DNA of 64,000 nucleotides from Datura wrightii (taxonomy: Eukaryota; Streptophyta; Magnoliopsida; Solanales; Solanaceae), in contig JASDFA010000010.1 in NCBI GenBank assembly GCA_035772735.1, forward strand, positions 36,271,501 to 36,335,500. The letters are read 5' to 3'. The notes below the pieces were generated by a model. The model was given only the letters and a program-made list of their open reading frames with translations. It was not told the DNA's origin and did not search any database. Below are positions 1 through 12,246 of the stretch, in pieces. A program made the translations under genes and the position numbers. Numbering within the stretch: position 1 is the first letter of the stretch; each line of letters starts with the position of its first letter.

Positions 1-868
1 CAAGCAACAATAAGCCGACGAGGCCACAAACTGAATAACACTGTACACACTAAGTCCACAAAGCCTCTAAAGAGTAAACTAACTGATGGTCGGAACAGGA
101 CTCCGACCTACCCATACCTGCATCTCAAAACTCAAGCATAAATAACTAAGCCCTAGCTCCAGGAAGAAAGGAGCATACCAACCATCTGTTGATCTCACGA
201 ACTGCTACTCAACTGGCCATCCTGACCTCTACCTGCACCTGCGGCACGAATGCAGGTCCCCAAGCAAGGGGACGTTAGTACGAATGAAATGTACTGGTAT
301 GTAAGGCTGAAATTGTAACCATGAGATAACAATCCTATAATATCTGACTTAGCACATAAACATATAGAGGATAAATATAACCTGGAACTATGCAACCTGT
401 AATTGATAAAAACTTACTATAACATAACTGAACTCAAGATAACTGAACCAGGAAAAAGGAATAGTAACAACCTGGAATCCTGGAAACTAAAACCTGATAA
501 TAACTCTATAAAGAGATGAAAATGCAATTAAAAAATGCACAACAAAGAAACTATAATTGTAATGCCAGCGACCAGCCAACCGTAAATCCATAAATAAAAT
601 TCGTCCAGCTGGTGTACTACACCGGGGTAAAATAAAAATATCTCGAGCCGATTTACCAAACCGGGGTAAAATAAAAAGATCTCCAGCCGGTGTACCACAC
701 CGGGGTAAAATAAAAAAATCTCCAGCCAATGTACCACACTGAGGTAAAATAAAAAGATCTCCAACCAGTGTACCACACCGGGGTAAAATAAAAATAAATC
801 TTAATCACCATCATAAATGGAGCTGACAGAGCTCATACAAATTATCTAAATACTTCAAACCATAAAAT
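1..868 (-). repeat. LTR fragment, distant relative of the R4 LTR
   Basis: No coding region is visible. The stretch shares phrase order with the two R4 LTRs: the 'ggtcgg.acagg..ccg' phrase near 92-113 recurs at 25756-25780 and 32730-32754, followed in each by a block with 'ccccaagc' and 'acgttagt'. Orientation is taken from the R4 copies (minus). The right end, near 868, abuts the broken RNase H reading frame of G1, so both elements are truncated at this junction. Neither LTR terminus nor a TSD can be seen, and the left end lies outside the window. It may be the remains of another chromovirus. Confidence 0.55.
606..800. repeat. 39-bp tandem repeat, five copies, with a palindromic core
   Basis: The core 'ccggggtaaaa' (or a one-base variant) starts at 622, 661, 700, 739 and 778, exactly 39 bp apart. 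The unit contains CCGGTGT-ACC-ACACCGG (best copy 687-703), a 7-bp perfect stem with a 3-nt loop. Because 39 is a multiple of 3, the minus strand reads as a 13-residue repeat, but nothing suggests it is translated. The copies differ by substitutions only, so the array is old enough to have diverged but has kept its length exactly. Confidence 0.9.
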
Positions 869-869
869 A

Positions 870-2690
870 TGCTTATACATTTGCTTTGCCCGGATGGTAA
901 AAGACACTCATGTCATAATCCTTGAGTAGCTCCAACCACCTTCTTTGCCGCAGATTTAGATCCTTCTGGGTAAACACATACTGTAGGCTCTTGTGGTCCA
1001 TAAACACATCTACATGGACCCCATACAAATAGCGTCTCCAAATCTTCAAGGCGAGTACCACCGTCGCTAATTCAAGATCATGAGTCGGGTAATTCTTCTC
1101 ATGAACTTTCAGCTTTCTGGAAGTGTATGCTATCACTTTACCATGCTGCATCAATACACAACAAAGGACAATTATAGAAGAATGGAAATACACCACAAGC
1201 CCATCGGTACCCTCAGGTAGGGTTAACACCAGTATTGAGGTGAGTCGGGTTTTCAACTCCTAAAAGCTCCTCTCACAAGCATTCGACCATTGGAACTTTA
1301 CTTTCTTTTGAGTCAATTTGGTCAATGGCACTGCAATAGATGAAAAACCCTCAGCAAACCTCTGATAGTAGCCCACTAAACCCAAGAAGCTCCTGATATC
1401 TAAAGGATTCACAGGCCTAGGCTAATTCTTCACCACTTCGATATTTTGAGAGTCCACCTGAACACCCTCACTGGACACCAAATGGCCCAAATAAACCACT
1501 TAGTTCAACCAAAACTTATACTTGCTTAATTTTTCATATAATTGGCAATTGTTGAGGGTCTGTAGTACCACCCTCAAATGAGCGGCATGCTCATCCTCGC
1601 TCTGAGTGTATATCAGGATGTCATTAATAAACATGATCATGAACATATCCAAGTGTGGATTGAATACCCTGTTCATCAAGTCCATAAAAGTTGCACGAGA
1701 ATTTGTTAGTCCAAAAGTCATAACTACAAACTCATAATGACCATACCGCGTCGTGAAAGCTATTTTTGGGATGTTACCCTCCCGAACCCTGAGCTGATGA
1801 TATCCGTAACTGAGATCTATCTTCGAAAAGCACTTAGCACCCTGAAGCTGGTCAAAAAAATCATCAATCCTGGGTAGAGGATACCTGTTATTGGTGGTGA
1901 CCTTGTTCAATTGCCGATAATCGATACAAGTACGGAGAGAACCATCTTTCTTTCAGACAAAGACAATTGGTGCACCCCATGGGGATTTGCTTGGTCTAAT
2001 GAATCCCTTATCTAAATGGTCATTCAACTGCTCCTTCAACTCCTTTAACTCGACTGGAGCCATTCTGTACGGAGGAAAAGATATAGGCTGCGTATCGGGA
2101 AGAAATTCAATACCAAAATCAATCTCCCACTCGGGAGGGATTCCCGATATATCATCTAGGAAGAACTCTGGATACTCACATACTATTGGGACAAACTGGA
2201 TAGCCGAGGTCTCGGACGTGGCATCCTTAACCCTAACTAAATGGTACACGCCACCCTTAGAGATTATTTTTCTAGCCTTAAGATAGGAAATGAAATGTCC
2301 TACAAGCATAACTGAACTACCCTTCCATTCTATGACTAGCTCACCCGAAAATCTAAACTCTACTGCCCGGGTCCTATAATTAACTGAGGCATAACATGCA
2401 AATAGCCAATCCATGCCGAGGATAACATCAAAATTGATCATGGCTAACTCTACTAAGTCAGGTGAGGTGACTTTCTGAAGCACTATGACTGGGAAACTTC
2501 TATACACCCATCTAGCTACAACTGAATCACCCACCGGAGTAGAGACTGAGAAGGGTTCTAACAAGATTTCGGGACTAACATTGAAACTACTAGCCATATA
2601 AGGTGTCACAAAAGACAACGTGGCCCCTGGATCTAACAAAGCATATACATCAAGATGGAAAACTCTTAACATACCAGTAACTACATCCAG
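870..2690 (-). pseudogene. G1 pol remnant: protease, reverse transcriptase, RNase H (chromovirus)
   Basis: This is the degraded pol of a Del/Tekay-type Ty3/gypsy element, read right to left. Protease lies near 2600-2680, with DPGATLSF where the family has D-S-G-A. A linker with ILGMDWL is near 2400. RT follows to about 1500, with YPLPRIDD, FSKIDLSYGYHQLRV and the catalytic box as FINDILIY, so the first Asp of the FIDD-type pair is replaced by Asn. RNase H covers 873-1256 (YTSRKLKVHEKNYPTHDLE, then DHKSLQYVFTQKDLNLRQRR) and stops at HPGKANV, just before the usual ADALSR. Reading frames break near 1256-1500 and 1910-1953. Integrase and chromodomain are absent because the element is truncated at about 869. 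It cannot encode active enzyme. Confidence 0.88.
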
Positions 2691-3916
2691 GGAGACCTCC
2701 TGCTCCTGGCGAGATGCTAAGGCATAGAACCTATTTTGGCTCTAACCACCACCTGTGCTAGTAAATGCCCCGTGTTGGGCTCGGCGTGCAGGTAGAGCTG
2801 CTGAACTGGAAGCTGGGCCTCGACCCCTATCATGGCCCTTTCTAGCTGCTGGGCAATCTTTGAGCATATATCTGGGCTTTCCTCACCCGAAACAAGCACC
2901 TGTACCTGCCAAACACTGACCCATGTGCCTCGGATGACACCTATCACAAATTCGGAAACCAGAATCTATGAGCCTGCTACTATGACTCCTAGAGCCTGAT
3001 GCTCGTCCTCTTTGGTCGTGCATAGGTTTGGATGGAATACTTATTACTGAAGATGTTGGGGATGAAGACCTCTAGTGGGACTGCTGTCGGTGCCCACCAC
3101 TTGGCCTCGGCTGAGAGAACCCATAGCTGTCTGTCCTAGCCCTCTTTGCCTGTCTCTCTCTAAGATGCACCGCATCCATCTACTGGGTGTACAAGACTAT
3201 TCGAGGAAAATACATATCCTGATGGAGCATGTGGTTCTTCAATCCTTGTCTAGATAGTTCGCCACCCTATGTACAAACCTGCTCACTCACGCCCTCTCAT
3301 CAACCACAAACTTTGGAGTGTACTTTGACAAAAGAGTGAACTCTAGGGCATATTCCTGCACTGTCATCTTTCCCTATTTTAGATTCATGAACTTGGACGC
3401 CTTAAGCTCCCACATCTCATGAGCGAAGAACCGATTTAGAAAAGAGACATGAAACTCCTCCTAATTGATAGGGCCTGCTCCGGCTACCCTACTATCCTTC
3501 AACTATTTAAACCAAATGTGTGCGACCCCCTTCAACTGATATGAGGCCTAATCAGCACACTTCTCTCCATTCATCCGCATGACCTGGGGGATCTTCAAAA
3601 TCTCATTAATAAACTTATATGGATCTTCGTCCACCTTTGACCCAAGAAACTCTTGTGGCTTCATCCGTAGGAAATCTCTGACTTGTGTTGTCGTCGCATT
3701 CCTGTTTTGTGGGACATGCTCCACTGCCTGCAGGTTGACCTGGGCGGTCAAGGCCTACGCTAGCATGTGAATGGCTATCTTGAATTCAGTGTGGACAATC
3801 GGCTCCGGTGCATGGTGCTCATGGACTGGTTGAGCCTGTTGGTGCCCGTCCTAATTTTCATCCTCGTGGCCATTTCCATTTCCAATCTTTATGCAGTTGA
3901 CTCTGCGAGTAGGCAT
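2690..3916 (-). pseudogene. G1 gag remnant (chromovirus capsid-nucleocapsid)
   Basis: This degraded gag begins at the ATG complementary to 3914-3916, about 190 bp downstream of the PBS. The recognisable part is 3548-3751, with TQVRDFLRMKPQEFLGSKVDEDPYKF and then IPQVMRMNG, the conserved N-terminal capsid block that also occurs in the concatemer copies. In-frame stops interrupt both sides, for example just after GEKCAD. The zinc-knuckle region near 2720-2960 is scrambled. Its partner is the adjoining pol, in the usual gag-then-pol order. The protein would form the particle, but this copy is dead. Confidence 0.8.
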
Positions 3917-4108
3917 GATTCTGTAATTGCAAATAGCATGAGTTAGAAGGATAGAGAGACATTTCACTGCACGACATAAATCATGAAAGAAGGGAATATT
4001 TCCTAAACATCTCGTAGCCTCTTCGTCATAAGTGTGGCGTGCTTCACATCCATGAAAAAGACTCTACTTAAAGCGACTTTCAGTCACCCTAGTACATTTA
4101 TAACCTAT

Positions 4109-4121
4109 TGCTCTAATACCA
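4109..4121 (-). other. Primer-binding site of G1 (initiator Met tRNA type)
   Basis: On the minus strand this reads TGGTATTAGAGCA, one change from the TGGTATCAGAGC common in plant chromoviruses. It lies 4 bp inside the LTR edge at 4126. It fixes the element's orientation and shows that 4126 onward is the 5' LTR. Confidence 0.85.
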
Positions 4122-4125
4122 AGTT

Positions 4126-5263
4126 TGTCATGACTCAAACATTAGCTCGAATCGAGACACAGCACAACGAGCCCGGAGAGACTTGGAGTGAACATATATC
4201 TAACTCAATAAGATAAAGCGGAAGACTTAACATAATAAACATGGCAGAAATCCAAACATAACATAACAATCTAAATGTACAACTCAAGTCTTCAGCTAAA
4301 TACATTCTATTGTTTTAAAAGCCTCTAATTCTGATAAGTTGATTGGGCAAGACCCCAACTAACTCTCTAAGTCTAAACTTGAATATACGAGGATAACTGA
4401 TAACAAATAGTCCTTGGTAGATGAGGACTCAACAATAGAGACTGGATGCCAACTCCAGAAGATGACTAGTGGCGAGGCTGAGTCTGAAGATCGGAGCCTA
4501 TATCATGAAACGATATAGCATAGAGTATGCGGTCAGTACGTGGAATATACCGAGTACGCAAGGTAAGTAAAACCTCCTAAATAAGGAAAATCATTTAAAA
4601 CATGCAAAATATAAAAAAAAATCAAGATAAGAACTTGAGAGTAGGGCTTGCATGTTATTTTCTGAAATCATGATCTTAAAATAACTGAACTTTATAACTG
4701 AATCAAATGTACCAAAGCGAATCTTATAATCATAACTAAAATTGTACATTGGGTCAAACCTGCTTTAGAACATATATATATATATATGTTTCTATATATA
4801 TTTATATCAGGAATGATAAACATGCATAATTGAAATCATGAGGAATAATGGGAGACTCCTCATGTAACCGACATTACCACGATAGATCTTACGTGGTCTC
4901 GACTATCACACTCAAGTGAGCAGAGCCATCCAAAGACTTTGTTAGGTCTAAAGACGCTACCATGATATTGATATCAAGTGGATGGCCCCCTTGGGGCAGG
5001 GGAAAACTCACATTGGAGGTTTTAGATAATTTGATCATACCTACATTAGCGCGTAGTTTTGAGGCATAGGGTTTACTGACCATTATCCTACTCGATGCCA
5101 AACACTACTCCTAAAAACATGCATATGCTCTCCATCATTTTTAAGCTAAGCTGGCCATTGTCTATTGATAAAGTTGAAAATCATATACATATAAAATCTG
5201 AAATCATACATGAGGAGCCTTGGTTCAAACCAATCTACAGGCTCAACATATTTGGGATTCTTC
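4126..5263 (-). repeat. G1 5' LTR, part next to the PBS
   Basis: It starts with TG (plus strand TGTCATGACTC) beside the PBS and is cut at 5263 by the insertion of G2. The other half resumes at 58114. Together the halves make about 2.35 kb, in the range of the other chromovirus LTRs here. A dinucleotide (AT)8 tract lies at 4772-4787. No coding content is seen. Confidence 0.82.
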
Positions 5264-7539
5264 TGTAACACCCCGAAGTGCCTAAGACTAGACCTGGGAT
5301 TTAAAAATTAAAGTTGGCAGAAATCTGGAAAACCATCACAGAACGGGTCATGTCACGGATCATTGGTTCCACCAGCGATCCGTAGGAAGTGTCCGTGGTA
5401 AAGTGCAGTAGGGTTGAAGTTAGGAGTAATGGGTCAAGGAATGACCCGTGCTTTGATGTTGCGAGTCATTGTTTGAGGACGTGGTGAGACTAGTCCTTAG
5501 CTTAGGAGGAAGTAACGGGTCATAGGATGACTTGTAGTGAGCAGCAGCAGATCTTGTGAGCAACCATGGGAAGGAGTAGGAAAATCTCCAGTAGAGGTGA
5601 TGGATGAAAACCACAACTCGTTGGAAGGAGGCATGAGTCGTGGTATGGATCGTAGGAAGGCCCAAGTGCAGGTCGTCAGGGGAAACAACGGAGGATACAA
5701 CGGACCGTATCATGTTGTAACGACTCATCCTGTCGAGTCGTGGGATTGAATTTGAGAAGTCAAATTTGGGAAGTGGATGCAACAGACGAATACCACTAGT
5801 CGTGGTATCCTGATACGACCCATAGGATTGCCAGTGGTCACTGCCAGTGCAAAACTTTTAGAAAATTCATTAAGGGTATTTTCATCATTCCTAAGTCCTA
5901 GGGTCCTAAACTACATCGTTTAAGGCTCGAAATGCAGTGTTTTAGGAGGGGAAAATCTATCCTAGGCTCATTTACATCCATGCATGCATATCAAAGGGGT
6001 TTAGGAGGTGATCAAGTTAGGATTCTTCAATCTTTCCTTCAAACATTCGTTGGGCTTTCAAAGAGTGATAAAATCTAATCTTCCCCAAGTATGTAGGTTT
6101 ATGAGTGGGTGAATTCATTCACACCCATGCCCAATCTTCCCTAATTCGTGAAATTCTAGTTTAAAATTTATGGGGTTTTATGTCAATTCCTAAGAAATTC
6201 TCATGATTCACTTATTGGTATTTTCCCTTATGTACAATTTCATGTTTTACATATCATGGGCAGCTTTTATAATAAATTTGAATTTAAATTTGGATCTAGA
6301 TTCCAATAAAACTATGCCCAATTATGTATGATCTATGAAAACTAAAGTTATGATGTTACCTTGATTTTGATGTTCTTTAACATATCATGATTTATGAGAT
6401 TGATATGGATTTACTCAAATTCCCATCATGAATTTATGATTTATTAAATATATACATGTTTACAAGTATGCATGAACCTCATGATTTATGATTTATGAAT
6501 ATGGCCGACTCACGGGCCTTCTCTTCATGGCTAGTTCATGTGTTTACAAGCATGCTTATGATTATCAAGATTTAACTAGCCCATGAATCTCATGTATATT
6601 ATCCTATGAGCACTACCTATGTTTTTGAGTAGTATTTAACACCGAGTAGATTCGGGGCCCAGATTTTGCCCCGAATCTCAAAACTACAAGCCTCCATAGG
6701 TCATGATGGGACCTCCATTGACACTGTCCCTTTTTTGTCCCAAATGGGACTTTCATGAGTGATATCACGCCTTTCTTGGTTCTACCCTTGGAAAGGTACG
6801 AACACCTTCCCGAGTAAGGATTTACAGGTGGGGCTCCATGTGTACTCATATGGGGTATGTCAGTTATAAGAATCTTCCATTGTTCCTCATGTTTATTGCA
6901 TTTTTATGTTTGTGTTGTTTTGGCTCATGTCATGTTTAATAAAGTTTTTCTCTTATGATTTTGCTTATGGTTAATTTATGAATGCTTTGTAAGCCTCGAG
7001 CCTTATGTTATATTATGATATTTATGTTATGAGCATGTTGTCCTACTCTTACGCACTCTAATGTATTTTTAAATATCCATTTTACTTACCTTGCATACTC
7101 GGTACATTCCACGTACTGACCACATACTCTATGCTATATCGTTTCATGATACAGGCTCCGGTACTTAAATTTAGCCTCAACCCTAGCCAGCCTTTTAGAG
7201 TTAGCATCCCACATCTGTTGGTGAGTCCTCATCTTCTGAGGACCATACTTTATTTGTTTTCTTTATGTACTTTCAAGTTTTAGCTTTAGCGAGTTATTTG
7301 GGGGCCTATCCCATCAACTAATCGGACTTAGAGGCTTTTCAGACAAAAGGATGTAATCAACTTCAGATTCATGTGTAGTCCTGACGATATGCTATTTCAG
7401 ACTTCCGCTAAGTTTATCATGTGGTTTCTTCTGCGTTATTTGATTGAGTTAGATGTATGTTCATGCCATGGGTTGACTTGGAGTCCCTCGGGGTTCCTTG
7501 TCCCGTGTCTCGATTCGGGCCTACGTTCGGGTTGTGACA
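5264..7539 (+). repeat. G2 5' LTR (2276 bp)
   Basis: It runs from TGTAACACC to GTGACA, beside a degenerate PBS. Its first 60-580 bp are dense in words such as gactcgtgg and acgggtcgt, the family's U3 word array. The rest is AT-rich and non-coding. The last 350 bp match 49655-49974 and 57760-58113, the same LTR segment in Z and in the G2 3' LTR. Confidence 0.88.
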
Positions 7540-7542
7540 AAC

Positions 7543-7556
7543 TTTGTACCAGAGCG
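7543..7556 (+). other. G2 primer-binding site (degenerate iMet type)
   Basis: The sequence TTGTACCAGAGCGA is a decayed form of TTGGTATCAGAGCA. It lies a few bases after the LTR end at 7539, as expected. Confidence 0.65.
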
Positions 7557-7753
7557 ATAGGTTTGAAGTGTCCTAGGGTGTCTGAGAGCCACATTGAGTA
7601 GAGTCATTTTTATGGGTGTGAAGTACACCACACTTATGATAAAAAGGCTACGAAACGTTTAGGAAATGTTCCCTTCTTTCATGATCTCATGTCGTGCGAT
7701 GAAATGCCTATATATCCATCTAACTGATGCTATACACATTTGCAGAATTAAGG

Positions 7754-8660
7754 ACCCGCATGAATTCATTGATGAGATTCTAAAGATCACCTAGGTCATA
7801 GGGGGGGGGGGGAAAACAGGGAGTGCGTTGACTTAGCCTCTTATCAGCTGAAAGGGGTTGAAATATTTGGTTAAATAGTGGAAATACAGTAGGGCAGTGG
7901 AAGAAGGCCCTATTAGTTAGGAAGAGTTTCATGCCGCTTTTCTAGACCGGTTCTTCCCTCGTGAGATGAGGGAACTGAAGGCGGCCGAGTTTGTAAATCT
8001 GAAGCAGGGTGACCTATCGGTTTAGGAGTACTCTTTGGAGTTCACCCACTTATCCAAGTATGCACCAGAGTTAGTGGCACACCAGAGGGCTCGGGTGAGC
8101 CAATTTGTACATGGAGTGGTAGACTACCTAGATAAGAACTACAGGATTGCCACGCTACATCAGGACATGGATTTTCCCCAATAGTTTTACACACCCAGCT
8201 AATGGAGGAAGTGTATCAGAGGAAGAGGGAGGCCAAAAGGTCCAGGACAGACAATTATGGGATTTCTCAACCTAGATCGGGGGGGGGGGGTAGGGGGGAC
8301 ATTGCTAGCAGTCTTATCACAGGTCTTTTGCTCCAGCACAATCATCAGCTAGTGCACCATCTAGGCCATGAGATGATCAGAGTAAGTAGGGCTTCATATT
8401 CGAGGGGCTAGGGTAGCATGCAGATAGAGCGCACCTTCCCATCCTGTTTAAGGTGCGGCAAGAATTTTGCGTGCTTAGTTGGCTCAAATGCTTGTTTCAG
8501 GTGTGTCAAACCCAGACACAAACTCAGGGATTTCCCTTTGACTAGATCAGGGGGCGGAAAAGCTCGTATACCAGCTGCTAGTTCAGCAGCTCCAACAGCA
8601 TGTCCATTCTAGTAGGCCTCTTCAACTAGTTTAGCTGGCGGTCAGCGCTAGAACAGGTTT
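7754..8660 (+). pseudogene. G2 gag remnant lacking its N-terminus
   Basis: The non-coding leader (7600-7750) jumps straight into KDPHEFIDEILKI near 7752, so the start codon and about the first 90 codons seen in the other copies are deleted. Downstream are the capsid block (FLDRFFPREMRELKAAEFV near 7940) and a nucleocapsid zinc-knuckle region at 8430-8560. In that region CFRCVKPRHKLRDF has Phe where the last Cys should be. Two long G runs (7801-7813, 8280-8290) lie inside the former coding region and destroy the frame. In-frame stops are frequent. The capsid gene is dead. Confidence 0.82.
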
Positions 8661-10420
8661 TATGCCCTTGCGTCCCGATAGGAGCAGGAGACTTCCCTCG
8701 ATGTGGTTAATGGTATGTTACGAGTTTTTGACCTTGATGTTTATTCTTTGTTAGATCCAGAGGATACCTTGTCTTTTGTGACACCTTACGTGGCTAGTAG
8801 TTTCGAAGTCAGTCCCAAGATCTTGTATAACCCTTCACAGTCTCTACTCCAGTGGGTGATTCGGTCATAGCTAGAAGGGTATATATAGGTTTCCCGGTCA
8901 TAGTCCTTCAGAAAGTCACTTCAGCAAATTTAGTAGAGCTAGCCATGACTGATTTTGATGTTATTCTCGGCATGGATTGACTATTTGTATGTTATGCCTC
9001 CATTAATTATAGAACCCGTGCGTAGAGTTTAGATTTCCGTGTGAGCTAGTATTAGAATGGAAGGATAGTTAAGTTGTGCTTGTAGGCCATTTCATTTCCT
9101 ATCTTAAGGCCGGAAAGATGATTTCCAAAGGTTGTGTGTACCATTTAGTTAGGTTTAAGGATGCTACGTCCGAGACCCCGACTATCCAGTCAGTTCTAGT
9201 GGTATGTGAATATCTAAAATGGCTCCAACCGAGATAAAGGATTTATAAGATTAGTTGAAGGACCTTATAGATAAGGGTTTCATCAGACCTAGCAAGAATC
9301 CATAGGGTGCACCAGTTCTATTTGTCTGAAAGAAGGATGGTCCCCTTTGGATGTGCATTGACTACCGACAATTAAATAAAGTCACCATCAAGAACAGGTA
9401 TCCTCTACTAAGGACTGATGATCTATTTGACCATCTCCAAGGTGCCAAGTTTTTTCCAAAGATAGACCTCAGATCTGGGTAGTATCAGCTCAGAGTTCGG
9501 GAGAGCGACATCCCGAAGACAACCTTCAGGATGCGGTATGGTCATTGTGAGTTTGTAGTTATGTCGTTTGGACAAACGAATGCTCCTACAGCTTTTATAG
9601 ACCTGATGAAAAGGTGTTAAAGCCATATCTAGATATGTTCGTGATTGTGTTCCTAGATGACATCCTTATATACTCTCGGAGCAAGGAGGAGCATGCCGCT
9701 CATTTGAGGTTGGTGTTGCACACTTTGAAGGATCGATAGTTGTATGAAAATTCAGCAAGTGTGACTTTTGGTTGAACTCAGTGGCGTTTTTGGGACATGT
9801 GGTATCAAACAAGGGCATACAAGTGGACTCTCAGAAATAGAAGCGTTGAAGAATTGGCCTAGACCGGTGAATCCTTCATATATCTGGAGCTTTTTGGGCT
9901 TAGTTGGCTACTATCAGAGATTTGTTGAAGGTTTCTCATATATTGCAGCACCCTTGACCAAATTGATCCAAAAGAAGGTGAAATTCCAATGGTCGGAGGC
10001 TTGTGAGAGGAGCTTTCAAGAGTTGAAGACTCGACTTACCTCAAGCACCAGTGTTAACCCTGCCGGAGGGTACGGATGGGTAAGTGGTGTACTATGATGC
10101 TTCAAGGATCGCACTTGGGTGTGTATTGATGCAGCACGGAAGAGTTATAGCATATGCCTTCAGACAGCTGAAAGTTCATGAGAAAAATTACCCAACCCAT
10201 GATCTTGAATTCGCCGTGGTGGTATTCGCCTTGAAGATATGGAGACATTATTTGTACAGGGTCCACATGGATGTGTTAATGTACCATAATAGTTTACAAT
10301 ATGTGTTTACCCAAAAGGATCTCAATCTTCGGTAAAGGAGTTGGTTGGAGCTACTTAAGAATTATGACATGAGTGTCCTTTACCATTCGGGAAAGGCTAA
10401 TGTAGTAGCAGGAGACTCTC
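8640..10420 (+). pseudogene. G2 pol remnant, first part: protease, RT, RNase H
   Basis: Protease is near 8735-8900; its active site reads DPED in place of D-S-G-A. The DVILGMD linker is near 8960 and is followed by a stop. About 120 bp between protease and RT is missing at 9210-9225, compared with the concatemer copies. RT follows, with FFPKIDLRS near 9455 and the catalytic FLDDILIYS near 9650. This is the only chromovirus RT in the window that keeps both Asp residues, but stops and frameshifts surround it. RNase H (10084-10335) has LKVHEKNYPTHDLEF and YHNSLQYVFTQKDLNLR. Pol continues into integrase near 10420. Confidence 0.85.
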
Positions 10421-11985
10421 CATGGACAGTGTGTCCCATGTAGATGAAGGAAAGAAGGAGTTGGTGAAAAACATGTATCGACTTGCAAGGTTGGGAGTTC
10501 GTTTGGTTGATTTGACCGATGGTGGTGTTATATTTCAGAATGGATCAGAATCGTCCTTGGTGGCTGATATAAAAGCTAGAGAAGATGAGGACCCTATTTT
10601 GGTAAAGTTAATGGAGGTCGTTCAAAATCAAAAGGTAGAGTCTTCTCCAAGGGGGAGATGGTGTGCTTTGATACCAGGGTTGCTTATGTGTTTCGGATAT
10701 TGATGATTTGAGGAACCGAATGTTGCACAAGGCTCATGGATCTAGGTATTCAATCCATCTAGGTGCCACCAAGATGTTATGTGACTTACGGGAAGTCTAT
10801 TGGTGGAATGGCATGAAGAAGGACATCGCGGAGTTTGTAGCTAAGTGCCCAAACTATCAGCAAGTAAAGGTTGATCATCAGAGACCGGGATGCATGCTTC
10901 AGGATATAAGTATTCCGGTTTGGAAGTGGGAAGAAATCAATATGGACTTCATCACAGGGTTTCCTCGCACTCATCGGCAATATGACTCTATTTGGGTTGT
11001 TGTAGACAGTTTGACCAAAGTCGCTCATTTTCTACCATTCAAAACCACAGATTCGGCGGAGAATTATGCCAAACTATACATCCAAGAGCTAGTTCGATTT
11101 CATGGAGTTCCCTTGTCCATCATATCAGATAGAGGTACCAAATTTACCTTTGAGTTTAGGAGGTCGTTTCAAAAAGGACTGGATACTCAGGTTAAGCTCA
11201 GTACAACATTTCACCCACAAATGAATGGTCAAGCGGAGCGGACAATACAACCTCTCGAGGACATGTTGAGAGCATGTGTGTTATTGACTTCAAGGGTAGT
11301 TGGGATGATCATTTTCCTCTTATCGAGTTTGTATACAATAACAACAACCATTCCAGCATTCAGATGCCTCCATTTGAGGCTCTCTATGGGCGGAGATATA
11401 GGTCACCTATTGGTTGGTTCGAAGTTGGTGAAGCTGTGATGATAGGGCCATATTCAATTCATGAGGCTATGGACAAGGTTCAGCTGATACGGGATAGGTT
11501 GAAAATAGCTCAAAATCTCCAAAAGTCCTATGCCGATGTGAGCAAGAGAGAAATCGAGTTCGAAGTTGATGATTGGGTGTTTCTAAAGGTGTCTCCCATG
11601 AAGGGAGTGATGCGTTTCGGAAAGACAGGAAAACTCATCCCTCGTTATGTTGGCCCCTACCAGATTGTGAACCGGGTTGGCAAGGTGGCATATGAATTGG
11701 ATTTGCCCTCATAATTAGCTTCCATGCATTCGGTATTCCATGTATCTCTCTTAAAGAAGTGCTTGGGTGATCAAACTCTAGCTGTCCCGGTAGACAGTGT
11801 CGGTGTAAAAGACAGCCTTAGTATTGAGGAGGTTCCGGTGGAAATACTGGATTGTCAGGTTTGAGGCTATGGAACAAGGAAGTAGCTTCAGTCAAAGTCT
11901 TATGGAGGAATCAGCATGTTTAAGGAGCTACATGGGAAGTCGAGGCATACATGATGTCTAAATACCCACATTTATTACTTACCGA
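10420..11985 (+). pseudogene. G2 pol remnant, second part: integrase and chromodomain
   Basis: The integrase zinc domain is near 10735-10860; its final CPNY has Tyr replacing the second Cys. The catalytic core has Asp in NMDFITGFP, Asp in IISDRGTKF and Glu in QAERTIQ, so the DDE triad is present. A frameshift near 11290 moves reading to the frame of 11274-11714 (FEALYGRRYRSPIGWF, then DDWVFLKVSPMKGVMRFGK). The C-terminal chromodomain (11830-11985) keeps VEILDCQV, EVASVKVLWRNQ and ATWEVEAYM. This domain defines the chromovirus lineage and in relatives binds modified histones to direct insertion. Stops near 11715 and within the chromodomain show the copy is dead. Confidence 0.87.
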
Positions 11986-12246
11986 CTCAGTTCCAGCGCT
12001 AGGTATCAGTTTTTTCCCTAAAACTCTATGTAGTTTTCATGTTCAGTTCATGTGTCACAGTTTCTTTCATATATGTGGATGGGTATATGATTCACTAATT
12101 CAGTTCAACAATATAGTTTGAATCGGAGTTAGTCATTCCGTCACTTTTCAGCTTAAATGAGCAGTATTTGAGTATGATGATTGCATTTCTCTATTTTTTG
12201 TATGTCTTCCAACATTCGATGATGAATTTTCCCAAGGGGGAGATAT
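11986..12246 (+). other. G2 3' untranslated segment and polypurine tract
   Basis: AT-rich non-coding sequence ends in the purine run at 12233-12246 (CAAGGGGGAGATAT), directly before the 3' LTR start at 12247. This is the plus-strand priming site in the expected position. Confidence 0.75.

Noticed and set aside
606..800. CRISPR-like array of regularly spaced repeats
   Set aside because: The whole 39-bp unit is repeated without unique spacers and lies in a plant LTR fragment; it is a tandem repeat.
4109..4121. tRNA gene fragments at primer-binding sites
   Set aside because: Only 12-18 nt complementary to tRNA 3' ends are present, with no cloverleaf around them.
10786..11028. Minus-strand ORF across the G2 integrase, and 9423-9626 across the G2 RT
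   Set aside because: Shadows of plus-strand pol. They lack independent features.
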